In this document: piece after piece, positions 7,267 to 14,774 of the stretch
Numbering within the stretch: the first letter of the stretch is position 1
Layout: each line of letters opens with the position of its first letter
From: Synechococcaceae bacterium WB4_1_0192
GTDB taxonomy: Bacteria > Cyanobacteriota > Cyanobacteriia > PCC-6307 > Cyanobiaceae
Assembly (NCBI GenBank): GCA_009926195.1
Contig: RFPK01000021.1
Coordinates: 1-15,100, forward strand
Direction: 5' to 3'
Length of the DNA: 15,100 bases
Made by a program: the position numbers and the translations under genes
The notes under the pieces: generated by a model
The model's input: only the letters and a program-made list of their open reading frames with translations
What the model was told of the DNA's origin: nothing
The model's database searches: none

Positions 7267-7840
7267 CGCTGAAGCTGGCGTCGTCGGGCCACTCCTCCTG
7301 CGGGTCGGGCTGCGCTGCTGTGCCCGTCAGCAGCGGCGCGTTGCGCCGTGAGATGGCCTCAAGGGGCTGGCGCCGGCCGGCAGCGGGCCGTTGGGCTCGC
7401 AACGGCTGTTGAACGCTCAAGGGCCGTGCCGACGCGGCCTGCGCGCTGCCGCTGCGCTCCTGCCAGGGCTCACGCCAGCCGTCCTCGTCCTCCAGCAGCC
7501 AGTCGAGCCTGTTTTCCACCCAGCGACCCAGATCGCCCGGTCGCAGCCGCGAGCTCGGTCTGGCCCCGCTGTCCCGGGCCTGGCCCCGTCCGCCCGGTCG
7601 TGCGCCGGCCACGCCGTCCACCAGCTGGCGGCCTGCCGTCATCCATTGATCCAGGCGCTGTTCCAGTCCGGGCTCAGGGCGTTGATAGGAGCGGCGCGCC
7701 GGTCCGCCCCAGTCGTCGTCCGCCGGGCGGCTCCGGCGGGCTGCACGATCGGACCAGTCCAGGCGCCCATCGCGGTTGTCACGGGCGTCGCGCCCATCGC
7801 GATCGTCCCAGGGGGCGCGGTTGCGGGAGGAATCCACCAT
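7154..7840 (-). CDS. Charged, Trp-containing hypothetical protein downstream of sprT
   Basis: No function recognised. The 228-residue protein begins with an Asp/Arg-rich repeat-like stretch (residues 11-32: WDDRDGRDARDNRDG and onward), has two amphipathic Trp-containing helices (LEQRLDQWMTAGRQLVDGV, 59-77, and LGRWVENRLDWLLEDEDGWREPW, 104-126), then a Gln/Arg/Ala-rich tail. No signal peptide or membrane segment is visible, so it is probably cytoplasmic. Its start is 26 bp after the sprT stop, on the same strand, which indicates one transcript. Its last 37 codons (192-228) overlap the end of the plus-strand gene at 6673. The ordered helices and start position argue that it is real in spite of the disordered ends. 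Confidence 0.65.
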   Translation of the reverse strand: MVDSSRNRAPWDDRDGRDARDNRDGRLDWSDRAARRSRPADDDWGGPARRSYQRPEPGLEQRLDQWMTAGRQLVDGVAGARPGGRGQARDSGARPSSRLRPGDLGRWVENRLDWLLEDEDGWREPWQERSGSAQAASARPLSVQQPLRAQRPAAGRRQPLEAISRRNAPLLTGTAAQPDPQEEWPDDASFSVNRWRREPGAGGPAAPVERQQPPPAARAVPRSSRRRD

Positions 7841-7866
7841 CGCTGCAGGCTAGGCATTGCTCAGCT

Positions 7867-8406
7867 TCACGCTGCGGCTTCAAACACCAGCTGGCAGCTG
7901 GCGTGCCAGCGCCCGCCATGCAGGCGATCGCAGCAGGCCCGGCAGGCGATCCCCACCTGGCGCCGCCGATAGGGAGCCGCCAGGCCGCAGTTCGGGCAGC
8001 GGGCGATCCAGCGGGCCGGCCCCGTCGGCAGCGGGAAGCGGTGCCGCACGCTCACCTCGAACTCCCGCTGGGCCGCGTTGATCGCCGCCATCCGGGCGCG
8101 GAACTGGGGGCCGTGGGCCTCCTCCAGCCCCAGCACCCGGTGGATCCAGGCGTGGATCATCTCGTGGCAGAGCGTGCTGATGGTGGCCGCCACCGGTAGC
8201 GGCTCCAGCAGCGGCCGCGACAGCACGATCTCGCTCAGGCTGGTGCCATCGGCCCGGCGCCCGTAGCGGTAGAGGCCGGCGCTGCGGCGCATCCGCCCAT
8301 CGCTCCAGCGCACGCTCACCAGGCTGATGCCGTCGGGGGCCAGGGCGCCCTCGAAGTGCTCGCGGTTCAGCCGGTGGAACAGGGGCAGCAGCGGAACCAG
8401 GGGCAT
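7867..8406 (-). CDS. SprT-like zinc metallopeptidase family protein
   Basis: Member of the SprT-like family, related to the DNA-protein crosslink protease Spartan; bacterial members are little studied. The 179-residue protein carries the active-site motif HEMIHAW (81-87) with H81, E82 and H85, and a downstream HGPQF (98-102) giving a likely third zinc ligand. The C-terminus has a zinc ribbon made of CPNCG (137-141) and CRACC (155-159). Length and domain order fit the family. An in-frame stop 30 bp upstream leaves ATG 8406 as the only normal start. It is divergent from the gene at 8536 and followed by a charged hypothetical protein. Protease activity is inferred from the intact HExxH. Confidence 0.88.
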   Translation of the reverse strand: MPLVPLLPLFHRLNREHFEGALAPDGISLVSVRWSDGRMRRSAGLYRYGRRADGTSLSEIVLSRPLLEPLPVAATISTLCHEMIHAWIHRVLGLEEAHGPQFRARMAAINAAQREFEVSVRHRFPLPTGPARWIARCPNCGLAAPYRRRQVGIACRACCDRLHGGRWHASCQLVFEAAA

Positions 8407-8535
8407 GCCGTCGGGTCGGGCGCGGCGTCGCGCTCAGGCCGGCTGAGTCTGGCTGAGGAAACCCGCACCGCCGCGGGCGGGCGCAGGGCCGCTCCGCTCC
8501 TGCAGAATCGGCCCCACTTGCGTTCCCGTGCGTCC

Positions 8536-8958
8536 ATGGACATGCAACTGGTGCAGACCATCGGCACCAAGGCCCTGGCGGCCGGTGCCGGCGCCCTGCT
8601 GCTCTACTGGACCATCAGCGCCGTGAAGCTGGTGCTGAACGCCCGGGGCATCAACCCGGTGATCAAGCAGTTCTTCACCCAGGTGGCCTCCGGCCGGATC
8701 GACGCCGCCTACCTGCTCACCACCAAGAACTACCGCTCGCACGTGAACCGTCAGCAGTTCCTGCGCTTCCTGGCGGGCCTGCAGCTGAATAAGTACCGCA
8801 ACCTCAAGTCGGGCCGGCCGCGTATCCAGGAGGACCAGATCATCCTCACCGTCAAGCTCAAGGCCGAGAACAACGAGGAGCTGCCCCTCGATTTCACCTT
8901 CGTGAAGGTGGAGGACGACTGGCGCGTGGATCGCATCCAGAAGCTGGCCGCGGCCTGA
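8536..8958 (+). CDS. Small membrane-anchored protein with possible NTF2-like domain
   Basis: The 140-residue protein has an N-terminal hydrophobic segment (about 10-35, ALAAGAGALLLYWTISAVKL), followed by an alpha+beta domain. That domain starts with an INPVIKQFFTQVASGRIDAAYLL helix pair (39-61), continues with TTKNYRSHVNRQQFLRFLAG, and ends in strands IQEDQIILTVKLKAENNE and LDFTFVKVEDDWRVDRIQ. This order, with a final strand in which a Trp-Arg-Val-Asp motif closes the sheet, resembles DUF4864/DUF4878-type NTF2-like folds; the likeness is by eye. Function unknown. ATG 8536 is chosen, with ATG 8542 as alternative. It ends 19 bp before the ligA start, so the two may be co-transcribed. Confidence 0.78.
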   Translation: MDMQLVQTIGTKALAAGAGALLLYWTISAVKLVLNARGINPVIKQFFTQVASGRIDAAYLLTTKNYRSHVNRQQFLRFLAGLQLNKYRNLKSGRPRIQEDQIILTVKLKAENNEELPLDFTFVKVEDDWRVDRIQKLAAA

Positions 8959-8977
8959 TGTCCTGCCCGGCCGACGC

Positions 8978-11086
8978 GTGAGCCCGACCCAGACCCCGCA
9001 AGCCCAGCGCGCGGCTGAACTGCGACAGCTGCTCAGCCGCGCTGCCCACGCCTACTACGTGCTCGATGCCCCCGAGATGGAGGACGCGGTCTACGACCGC
9101 CTCTACCGGGAGCTGCTCGACCTCGAGACCGCTCATCCCGAGCTGATCACGCCCGACAGCCCGACCCAGCGGGTCGGCGGTGCCCCGGCCGAGGGCTTCC
9201 AGAGCGTGCGCCACCGCATCGGCCTGCTCAGCCTCGACAACGCCTTCAACACCGCCGAGCTGGAGGCCTGGTACACGCGCCTGCTGAAGGTGCTCGACCG
9301 GGAGCCCGCCGCTGGTGAGCCTGAGCCGCCCCTGGCGATGGTCGGCGAGCTGAAGATCGACGGCAACGCCCTGGCCCTCAGCTACGCCAATGGCCTGCTG
9401 TTGCGGGCTGCCACCCGCGGCGATGGCGAACAGGGCGAGGAGATCACGGCCAACGTGCGCACGATCGCCTCGCTGCCGTTGCGGTTGCAGCTGGAGCAGC
9501 CGCCCGCCTGGGTGGAGGTGCGCGGTGAGGCCCTGATCCCCGACGCCACCTTCGCGGCGATCAATGCCGAGCGTGCGGCCAGGGGTGAGGCCCTGTTCGC
9601 CAACCCTCGCAACGCCTGCGCCGGCACCCTGCGCCAACTGGATCCACGCGTGGTGGCAGCGCGGCGGCTGGATTTCTTCGCCTACACCCTCCATCTGCCG
9701 GCTGACTGGCAGCCGGGCCGAGGGGATCCGCCGCGCCCCACCAGCCAGTGGGAGTCGCTGCAGTGGCTCAGGGCCGCCGGCTTCAAGGTGAATCCCAACG
9801 CGGCGCTGCTGCCGGATCTGGCGGCCGTGGAGGCGTTCTTCGCCCAGTGGGACGAAGGGCGTCGCCGTCTGCCCTACGCCACCGACGGCGTGGTGGTGAA
9901 GCTCGACGACCTGCGCCTTCAGGATGCCGCCGGTTTCACCCAGAAGGCGCCGCGCTGGGCGATCGCCCTGAAATATCCGGCCGAGGAGGCCCCCAGCCGG
10001 CTGCTGCGCCTGAGCTGCCAGGTGGGCCGCACCGGGGTGGTGACGCCCGTCGCCGAATTCGAGCCGGTGCCGCTGGCGGGCACGGTCGTCGGCCGCGCCA
10101 CCCTGCACAACGCCGATCGCCTGGCGGAGCTGGATCTGCACGCCGGCGACACGATCGTGGTGCGCAAGGCCGGCGAGATCATCCCCGAGGTGCTGCGGGT
10201 GCTTCCCGCGCTGCGCCCCGCCGGCGCCGTGCGGCTGGAGCTGCCCCATACCTGCCCGGAATGCGGCTCGGAGCTGGTGCGCGAGCAGGGGGAAGCCGCG
10301 ACCCGCTGCGTCAACAGCAGCTGCCCGGCGATCCTGCGGGGCGCCCTGCGCCACTGGGTGAGCAAGGGGGCCCTGGATGTGGACGGCCTCGGCAGCAAGC
10401 TGATCGAGCAGCTGGTGGACCGGGGCCTGGTGGGTTCGATCGCCGATCTCTACGGCCTGGATGCGGCGGTGCTGGCCAGTCTCGACCGCATGGGCCCCAA
10501 GAGCGCCGAGAACCTGGTGGTTGCCCTGGCGGCCTCCAGGGCTCAGCCTTGGTCCCGTCAGCTTTACGGTCTCGGCATCCACCACGTGGGTGAGGTCAAC
10601 GCCAAGGCCCTGGCCAAGGCCTTCATCAGTGCTGCCGATCTGGCCACCGCCGCCAGCGAGACGCCGGAGCTGATCACCGCCGTCTATGGCATCGGTGGCG
10701 AGATCGCCCAGAGCCTGCAGCAGTGGTTCGCCACGCTGGCCAATCAGCAGTTGCTTGCCCGCCTGGAGCAGCTCGGTTTCTCCCTGGCGGCCTCCGAGGC
10801 GGAGCTGGCCGCGGCCGGTGGATCCGGGGCTGCGGGCTCCGCGACCCTGGCGGGCCAGACCTTCGTGCTCACCGGCACCTTGCCCTCCCTCAGCCGCAGC
10901 CAGGCCCAGGCCCTGATCGAGGCGGCCGGCGGCAAGGTGAGCGGCTCGGTGAGCAAGAAGACCAGCTACGTCGTGGCCGGCGCTGAAGCCGGCAGCAAGC
11001 TCAGCAAGGCTGAAAGCCTGGGGGTGGCGGTGCTGGACGAGGCAGGGCTGCAGGCGTTGCTGCTCTCCGCCGGGGCTGTCGCCTGA
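8978..11086 (+). CDS. ligA: NAD-dependent DNA ligase LigA
   Basis: Seals nicks in duplex DNA with NAD as cofactor during replication and repair. The 702-residue protein has all domains in order: Ia (HAYYVLDAPEMEDAVYDRLYRELL, about 24-47, NMN binding), the adenylation domain with the active-site lysine K126 in KIDG (126-129), an OB fold (about 330-415, KYPAEEA onward), the four-cysteine zinc finger (C426, C429, C444, C449), helix-hairpin-helix repeats (about 465-600) and a C-terminal BRCT domain (621-702, TFVLTGTLPSLSRSQA). Length is close to family size. GTG 8978 is the start; no better ATG lies upstream before the preceding gene. Four bases separate its stop from the stop of the convergent gene at 11091. 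Confidence 0.98.
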   Translation: MSPTQTPQAQRAAELRQLLSRAAHAYYVLDAPEMEDAVYDRLYRELLDLETAHPELITPDSPTQRVGGAPAEGFQSVRHRIGLLSLDNAFNTAELEAWYTRLLKVLDREPAAGEPEPPLAMVGELKIDGNALALSYANGLLLRAATRGDGEQGEEITANVRTIASLPLRLQLEQPPAWVEVRGEALIPDATFAAINAERAARGEALFANPRNACAGTLRQLDPRVVAARRLDFFAYTLHLPADWQPGRGDPPRPTSQWESLQWLRAAGFKVNPNAALLPDLAAVEAFFAQWDEGRRRLPYATDGVVVKLDDLRLQDAAGFTQKAPRWAIALKYPAEEAPSRLLRLSCQVGRTGVVTPVAEFEPVPLAGTVVGRATLHNADRLAELDLHAGDTIVVRKAGEIIPEVLRVLPALRPAGAVRLELPHTCPECGSELVREQGEAATRCVNSSCPAILRGALRHWVSKGALDVDGLGSKLIEQLVDRGLVGSIADLYGLDAAVLASLDRMGPKSAENLVVALAASRAQPWSRQLYGLGIHHVGEVNAKALAKAFISAADLATAASETPELITAVYGIGGEIAQSLQQWFATLANQQLLARLEQLGFSLAASEAELAAAGGSGAAGSATLAGQTFVLTGTLPSLSRSQAQALIEAAGGKVSGSVSKKTSYVVAGAEAGSKLSKAESLGVAVLDEAGLQALLLSAGAVA

Positions 11087-11090
11087 AGCC

Positions 11091-11360
11091 TCAGCGCCAG
11101 CCGGCGCGGTTCACCGGTCTGCCGGCGTTGGGACCAGCGCCGGGGCTCGCCACCGGGTTGACGTTGACCGGGCCGCCGTAGTTCGGTCCGACCCCCGGAC
11201 CAGCTGCAGGCCGCAGGCCCGCATCAGGGCCCACGGTGCAACCGACCGGAACGCCGGGCCGGATGCAGACGGCGGCCTGGGCCGTCCCGCTGGCCAGGGC
11301 AAGGGCCGTCGCCAGGCGCAGCGACCGCTTCAGCCAGGTGCGCGGGGAACCGGTGGTCAT
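11091..11360 (-). CDS. Small secreted Gly/Pro-rich repeat protein (hypothetical)
   Basis: The 89-residue product starts with a convincing signal peptide: TWLKRSLRLATALALASGTAQA, with basic residues, a hydrophobic core and an AQA cleavage site near residue 29. The mature part is Gly/Pro/Asn-rich. GPNYGGPVN (58-66) recurs in altered form as GPNAGRPVN (76-84), giving an 18-residue period. Two cysteines (C32, C41) near the new N-terminus could form a disulfide. No homologous family is recognised. It lies convergent to ligA with a 4-bp gap. The signal peptide makes a real gene more likely than a shadow, but the low-complexity body leaves some doubt. Confidence 0.6.
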   Translation of the reverse strand: MTTGSPRTWLKRSLRLATALALASGTAQAAVCIRPGVPVGCTVGPDAGLRPAAGPGVGPNYGGPVNVNPVASPGAGPNAGRPVNRAGWR

Positions 11361-11435
11361 GGCCAGCTCGCTGGGGTCTTCTCCAGCATGGCCCGCGTCG
11401 CGCCCCGTAGCGTCGGAACGCCGCTGACCATCCCG

Positions 11436-11603
11436 ATGCTGCAGACCCAGCCCCGTGTCTTCCGTTGGATCAAGACCCCCTGCGGCCGGGCCAGGTACGT
11501 CGAGCTGGCGGCACGGCCGGGTGTGTGGGCCCGGTTGCGCCTGGCCTGGTTCGTGCTGATCGCTGCCCTGCGCGATTTGGACTTGCCTGATGCCCCGCAG
11601 TGA
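11436..11603 (+). CDS. Short hypothetical protein, Trp/Arg-rich
   Basis: A 55-residue product (MLQTQPRVFRWIKTPCGRAR onward) ends in a hydrophobic helix RLRLAWFVLIAALRDL that could associate with a membrane. An in-frame ATG at 11388 would lengthen it to 71 residues. No ribosome-binding site is obvious for either start and no family is recognised. The frame has the high-GC codon pattern of the chromosome and stops one base before the stop codon of the large convergent gene, marking the left edge of the lower-GC segment. It could be a real small gene or the remnant of a longer one cut at this boundary. Confidence 0.45.
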   Translation: MLQTQPRVFRWIKTPCGRARYVELAARPGVWARLRLAWFVLIAALRDLDLPDAPQ

Positions 11604-11630
11604 TTCAGATCAGATCTGGGTTCTGAATCA
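11601..11630. terminator. Inverted repeat spanning two convergent stop codons
   Basis: A perfect 9-bp inverted repeat, TGATTCAGA (11601-11609) and TCTGAATCA (11622-11630), encloses a 12-base loop containing the palindrome CAGATCTG. It covers the TGA of the small plus-strand gene and the TGA of the large minus-strand gene. It could act as a bidirectional terminator, but no T-run follows on either strand. Confidence 0.45.
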
Positions 11631-14600
11631 GGTTCAGTTGACCACCTTGGCTGAGGTAACCATCACCGCCCAAATTGCCATTGAACACGCTGTGGGCTTG
11701 TACATCGGCCAGGAACACGCTGCCACCGACCTCGCCATAGATGCTAGACACATCGATTATGCCTGAGGATTCCCAGTTGCCGTAGTCAGTGGGACTGGCA
11801 TCGGTCTGTCCGTAGCTCGTCGGCACTGCGGAGCGGTCGATTTGCAGCCAGCGCTCTGCATTGGCCTGACCCGTCAACGGATCGGTCGCATTGGGGTTGA
11901 TTTTCCAGATGGAGGCTTCCTGTTGACTAAAATAGCCGGCGGCGATCGATCGGTCTTCTTGCACATAGATTGATCCATCATCCGCCCATGTCAGATTGTC
12001 GGGGTTGCGGATGATCGTTGCGCCAAAGGCTGCTTGCTCGGCAGTGTCGATTATGCCGTTATTGTTCCCATTGACGGCGTCCCAGGTCGCAACCTGTCGA
12101 TCGCCATCGTAAATAACCTTTAGGTCAGTTCGATTTGTGTTGCTGATCAGGCCTTGGCGATTGAATGCTCCGCTGAGGTCGAGGGAGATCAGGTTGCCCA
12201 GGCTGTCTGCGCCGCCAAAGGCTGTGTTGCCTGTGGTGGCCAGAACCACCTGCTGGCCGTTCCGGGGATTGATGGAGGCGTCCTCCAGGCGGCTCAGCTG
12301 CAGGGCACCCAGTGCGTTCGCCTTGCCACGCAGGGTGGCTTCGGTCCAGACGGCCGCTTCGGCGCCGCTGCCCACCAGAACCCATTGCCCCGATGCTGCT
12401 GTGTTCAGGGCGAGTCCGTTCAGATCAGCAGAATCGGGAACGCCAACAACCCCCGCATCCTTGCCGATGCTACCGGTGTTGGGTACCCATGTATAGATGC
12501 TGCCCTGTTCCTTGGCCAGGCCATTTCTCTCTAGAAAGCCGGGAGCATTGGCGCTCGCTTTCTGGCCAACCCACAGATAGATGGGTGCTGTGTTGTCGTC
12601 CAACAGCAGGACGCCAACGGTGTTGCGGTTGCCGGTGTCCACCTGAATAGCGGTCTCCCATCCGCCGCGGCCAAGACCTGCTAATGCATACAGCGTTTCC
12701 GACTTTGTGTCGAGAGCGTAGAGGAGACCCTCGGAAGTCTCTTCGCCAGTCAGGTAGATCGAGTCGCGAAAGCCACGGCCGCCGCTGAAGCGGTTGGCCT
12801 TCTCAAAGCTACCTGAGCAGAATCTGCTGAAGCCGCCCTTGACCTGGCTGGCGTTGACCACCAGCTCGCCGTTGGCGTCGATGATCTTGGTGTAGGCGAT
12901 GCCGCCTGCTATGACGGCCGACTGGTAGCCATTGCTGGCATCATTATCAGTGTCTTTCTTGATGATTAATTTGCTAATCCGGGCGCCGGTCAATGCCGCA
13001 TTGCCAACCAGGTAGGGCGTCCCTGATGTAGATCCAAGCTCGCTGTTGGCAAGCAGCGTGAAAGTGCCATCATAATTATTGTAAGCCCCGAGGCCGTCAA
13101 AGATGCCTGTGGGCGAATAGACGCTATCGCCTGGCTTGAGTCCATTGGTGAATTCTCCGTTCGTGATCAGGCTGGTCACGTCTAATCGCGTCGCTGTTGA
13201 AACATCTTTCAGCATTGTTTGCTGGAAGAAGCCAGCGCTGCCGGGGCCGGGAGATTTGATAAGGTTCTGCAGATCGATGAAGTCAATACTGTTGCTGACT
13301 TCGTTTGAGACTGAGAGCAGTGGGCGCTGGGTGGGACTCTCATGAGCGGGTATCACCAGTAATCCCTCTGGGCTCACGCTGCCATCGATAACAACATGGC
13401 TGATATACCTGCTTTCGGATGGGACGGTAATGTCAAAGGCAACGATTGTTGTTTTGCTGCTCCGCTCAAGGGAGGCAAATGCATAGGTTTGTGCTCCGAT
13501 TTTGGTGGTGATGACGCTCTCCACTTCCACGCCTTTGTCGTCGCTCCGGCTGTCGGAATAGACGCCAGCCGCAACAGAGATGGTCTGGAGGCTGGTGCCG
13601 CTATCCCAGACAAGGGCTCCTGTCTGGGCATCAAAGATTGACAGGGAACGGCTCCCCAGTGAGGTTGGGGTTAAAGTTTCGCCTGGGGCTTGCTCGCGGA
13701 TAGTGTTGAGGCGACTATTTGGAGCAGAGGTATTGCGACCGATGTCTACATAGCTGCCATATTCGCGAGCATCGCCTTCATTGGCGGTAATGTAGTAGGT
13801 GCGGCCCTTTGTTTCAAAGGTGCTGATGCCATCTGGCATGCGCAGGCCATTAAATATCTGGCCCAGTTTAGGTAGAAAAATGGACGCTTTATTCAAGCCA
13901 TCCTGATCTGATAGATCGACGGCCTGGCGGCTGTAGTCAACGGATCCCAGGGCGTGAATCGCCTCGATTCGCTTGGTGATTAGATTAACAACTGCGACAC
14001 CATTGTTTTCCTGTAGAGTGATATAGGCTTTGTCGCCGCGGATACTGATGTACTCGGGTTCAATGTCTTGGCTCGGGCTGGTTCCGGTCGGGCCTGAAAT
14101 GCGTAGGCCCGTTGGCAGGGTCAGCCCCTCGAATCCGAGTTCAGTGTAGGTGAAGCTCGGTGAGGTAGTGGGGGTGCTGATGTCGATGATCCCAATCGAG
14201 CCCGCAGGATCGTTGGTATAGGCTGTGTTTGGCTGCCCTTCATTGGCAATGACTAGTTGACTTCCGTCGCGATTGAAGCTTACGGAATCCGGAAGGTAGC
14301 CAACCTGTACATCGCTAACAGCAGTCAGGGCTCCTGTGGAGGCCATCCGGTAGAAGCGCACCACACCTCTGGTCGGTGTGGTGTCGTAGTCGGCTGGCAC
14401 AAGTGCCACGGCTACAAGATCTCTGAATGCTGCGACTGAAGTGCTGATGTAGCCCTCAAAGCTCAATCGTTCAAGTAGGACCGGAGTTGCTGGATTGCTG
14501 GCATTGGTGATCTGCAGCGTGCTCCCACCGCCGGATGAGATCAGAAACAGGTTATTGCCGAAGGCGACGTAGGCTGATATCTCGCTTTGAAACTGTTCTC

Positions 14601-14658
14601 CCGTCTTGCCGGCTGGGGTCAGATTGATGCTGCCGAGCAGGGGTGAGGTGTAGGGCAC
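11605..14658 (-). CDS. Double beta-propeller protein: choice-of-anchor-I-like domain fused to DUF839/PhoX-like phosphatase domain
   Basis: Large (1017-residue) protein, probably extracellular and acting on phosphoesters; the activity is inferred. The N-terminal part (about 20-470) matches choice-of-anchor-I propellers: GYLPDSVSFNRDGSQLVIANEG (120-141), RMPDGISTFETKG then RTYYITANEGDAREYG (273-301), and KGVEVES (375-381). The C-terminal part (about 490-1017) matches the DUF839/PhoX-like group: FSRFCSG (610-616), YLTGEETSEG (635-644), SRLEDASINPRNG (789-801), PDNLTWADDGSIYVQED (886-902) and a closing ESSGIIDVSS...VFLADVQAHSV. Likely calcium sites are DTDNDASNG (569-577) and an EF-hand-like loop NGNNNGIIDTAE (863-874). 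There is no signal peptide and no RTX tail, so the export route is open. Start is GTG 14658, with an in-frame TGA just upstream. GC and codon use are lower than in all neighbours. A Pho-box-like site lies upstream. Confidence 0.85.
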   Translation of the reverse strand: MPYTSPLLGSINLTPAGKTGEQFQSEISAYVAFGNNLFLISSGGGSTLQITNASNPATPVLLERLSFEGYISTSVAAFRDLVAVALVPADYDTTPTRGVVRFYRMASTGALTAVSDVQVGYLPDSVSFNRDGSQLVIANEGQPNTAYTNDPAGSIGIIDISTPTTSPSFTYTELGFEGLTLPTGLRISGPTGTSPSQDIEPEYISIRGDKAYITLQENNGVAVVNLITKRIEAIHALGSVDYSRQAVDLSDQDGLNKASIFLPKLGQIFNGLRMPDGISTFETKGRTYYITANEGDAREYGSYVDIGRNTSAPNSRLNTIREQAPGETLTPTSLGSRSLSIFDAQTGALVWDSGTSLQTISVAAGVYSDSRSDDKGVEVESVITTKIGAQTYAFASLERSSKTTIVAFDITVPSESRYISHVVIDGSVSPEGLLVIPAHESPTQRPLLSVSNEVSNSIDFIDLQNLIKSPGPGSAGFFQQTMLKDVSTATRLDVTSLITNGEFTNGLKPGDSVYSPTGIFDGLGAYNNYDGTFTLLANSELGSTSGTPYLVGNAALTGARISKLIIKKDTDNDASNGYQSAVIAGGIAYTKIIDANGELVVNASQVKGGFSRFCSGSFEKANRFSGGRGFRDSIYLTGEETSEGLLYALDTKSETLYALAGLGRGGWETAIQVDTGNRNTVGVLLLDDNTAPIYLWVGQKASANAPGFLERNGLAKEQGSIYTWVPNTGSIGKDAGVVGVPDSADLNGLALNTAASGQWVLVGSGAEAAVWTEATLRGKANALGALQLSRLEDASINPRNGQQVVLATTGNTAFGGADSLGNLISLDLSGAFNRQGLISNTNRTDLKVIYDGDRQVATWDAVNGNNNGIIDTAEQAAFGATIIRNPDNLTWADDGSIYVQEDRSIAAGYFSQQEASIWKINPNATDPLTGQANAERWLQIDRSAVPTSYGQTDASPTDYGNWESSGIIDVSSIYGEVGGSVFLADVQAHSVFNGNLGGDGYLSQGGQLNLIQNPDLI

Positions 14659-14706
14659 GAGTGCTGGAATCAGTTTGCATCAAGCTGGCACGTGTGCAGC
14701 GCCTTT

Positions 14707-14725
14707 AGGTTAAGAACTTGTTAGG
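14707..14725 (-). promoter_or_regulatory. Candidate Pho box (SphR/PhoB-type direct repeat)
   Basis: Read on the minus strand, CCTAACAA, a 3-bp spacer GTT, and CTTAACCT stand in direct repeat with an 11-bp period, 48 bp upstream of the GTG start of the phosphatase-like gene. The second copy matches all eight positions of the cyanobacterial Pho-box consensus PyTTAAPyPy(T/A); the first matches six. No clear -10 hexamer follows. Placement before a PhoX-like gene strengthens the call. Confidence 0.5.
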
Positions 14726-14774
14726 GTTGCGTGGTCGCTCGGTGAAAAGCTTCTGTCTATACAGGTGTTGCGTA

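Noticed and set aside
8894..10585. 563-codon minus-strand frame opposite ligA
   Set aside because: It is antisense to a complete ligA with all domains, and is His/Gln/Gly-rich as is typical of such mirror frames.
11060..11115. GC-rich inverted repeat at the end of ligA as a terminator
   Set aside because: Arms pair only with a bulge and no T-run follows; such matches are common in this GC-rich sequence.
11388..14658. Insertion sequence or transposase as carrier of the low-GC segment
   Set aside because: No transposase, integrase, tRNA or matching terminal inverted repeats at the two edges; the two edge repeats are unrelated to each other.
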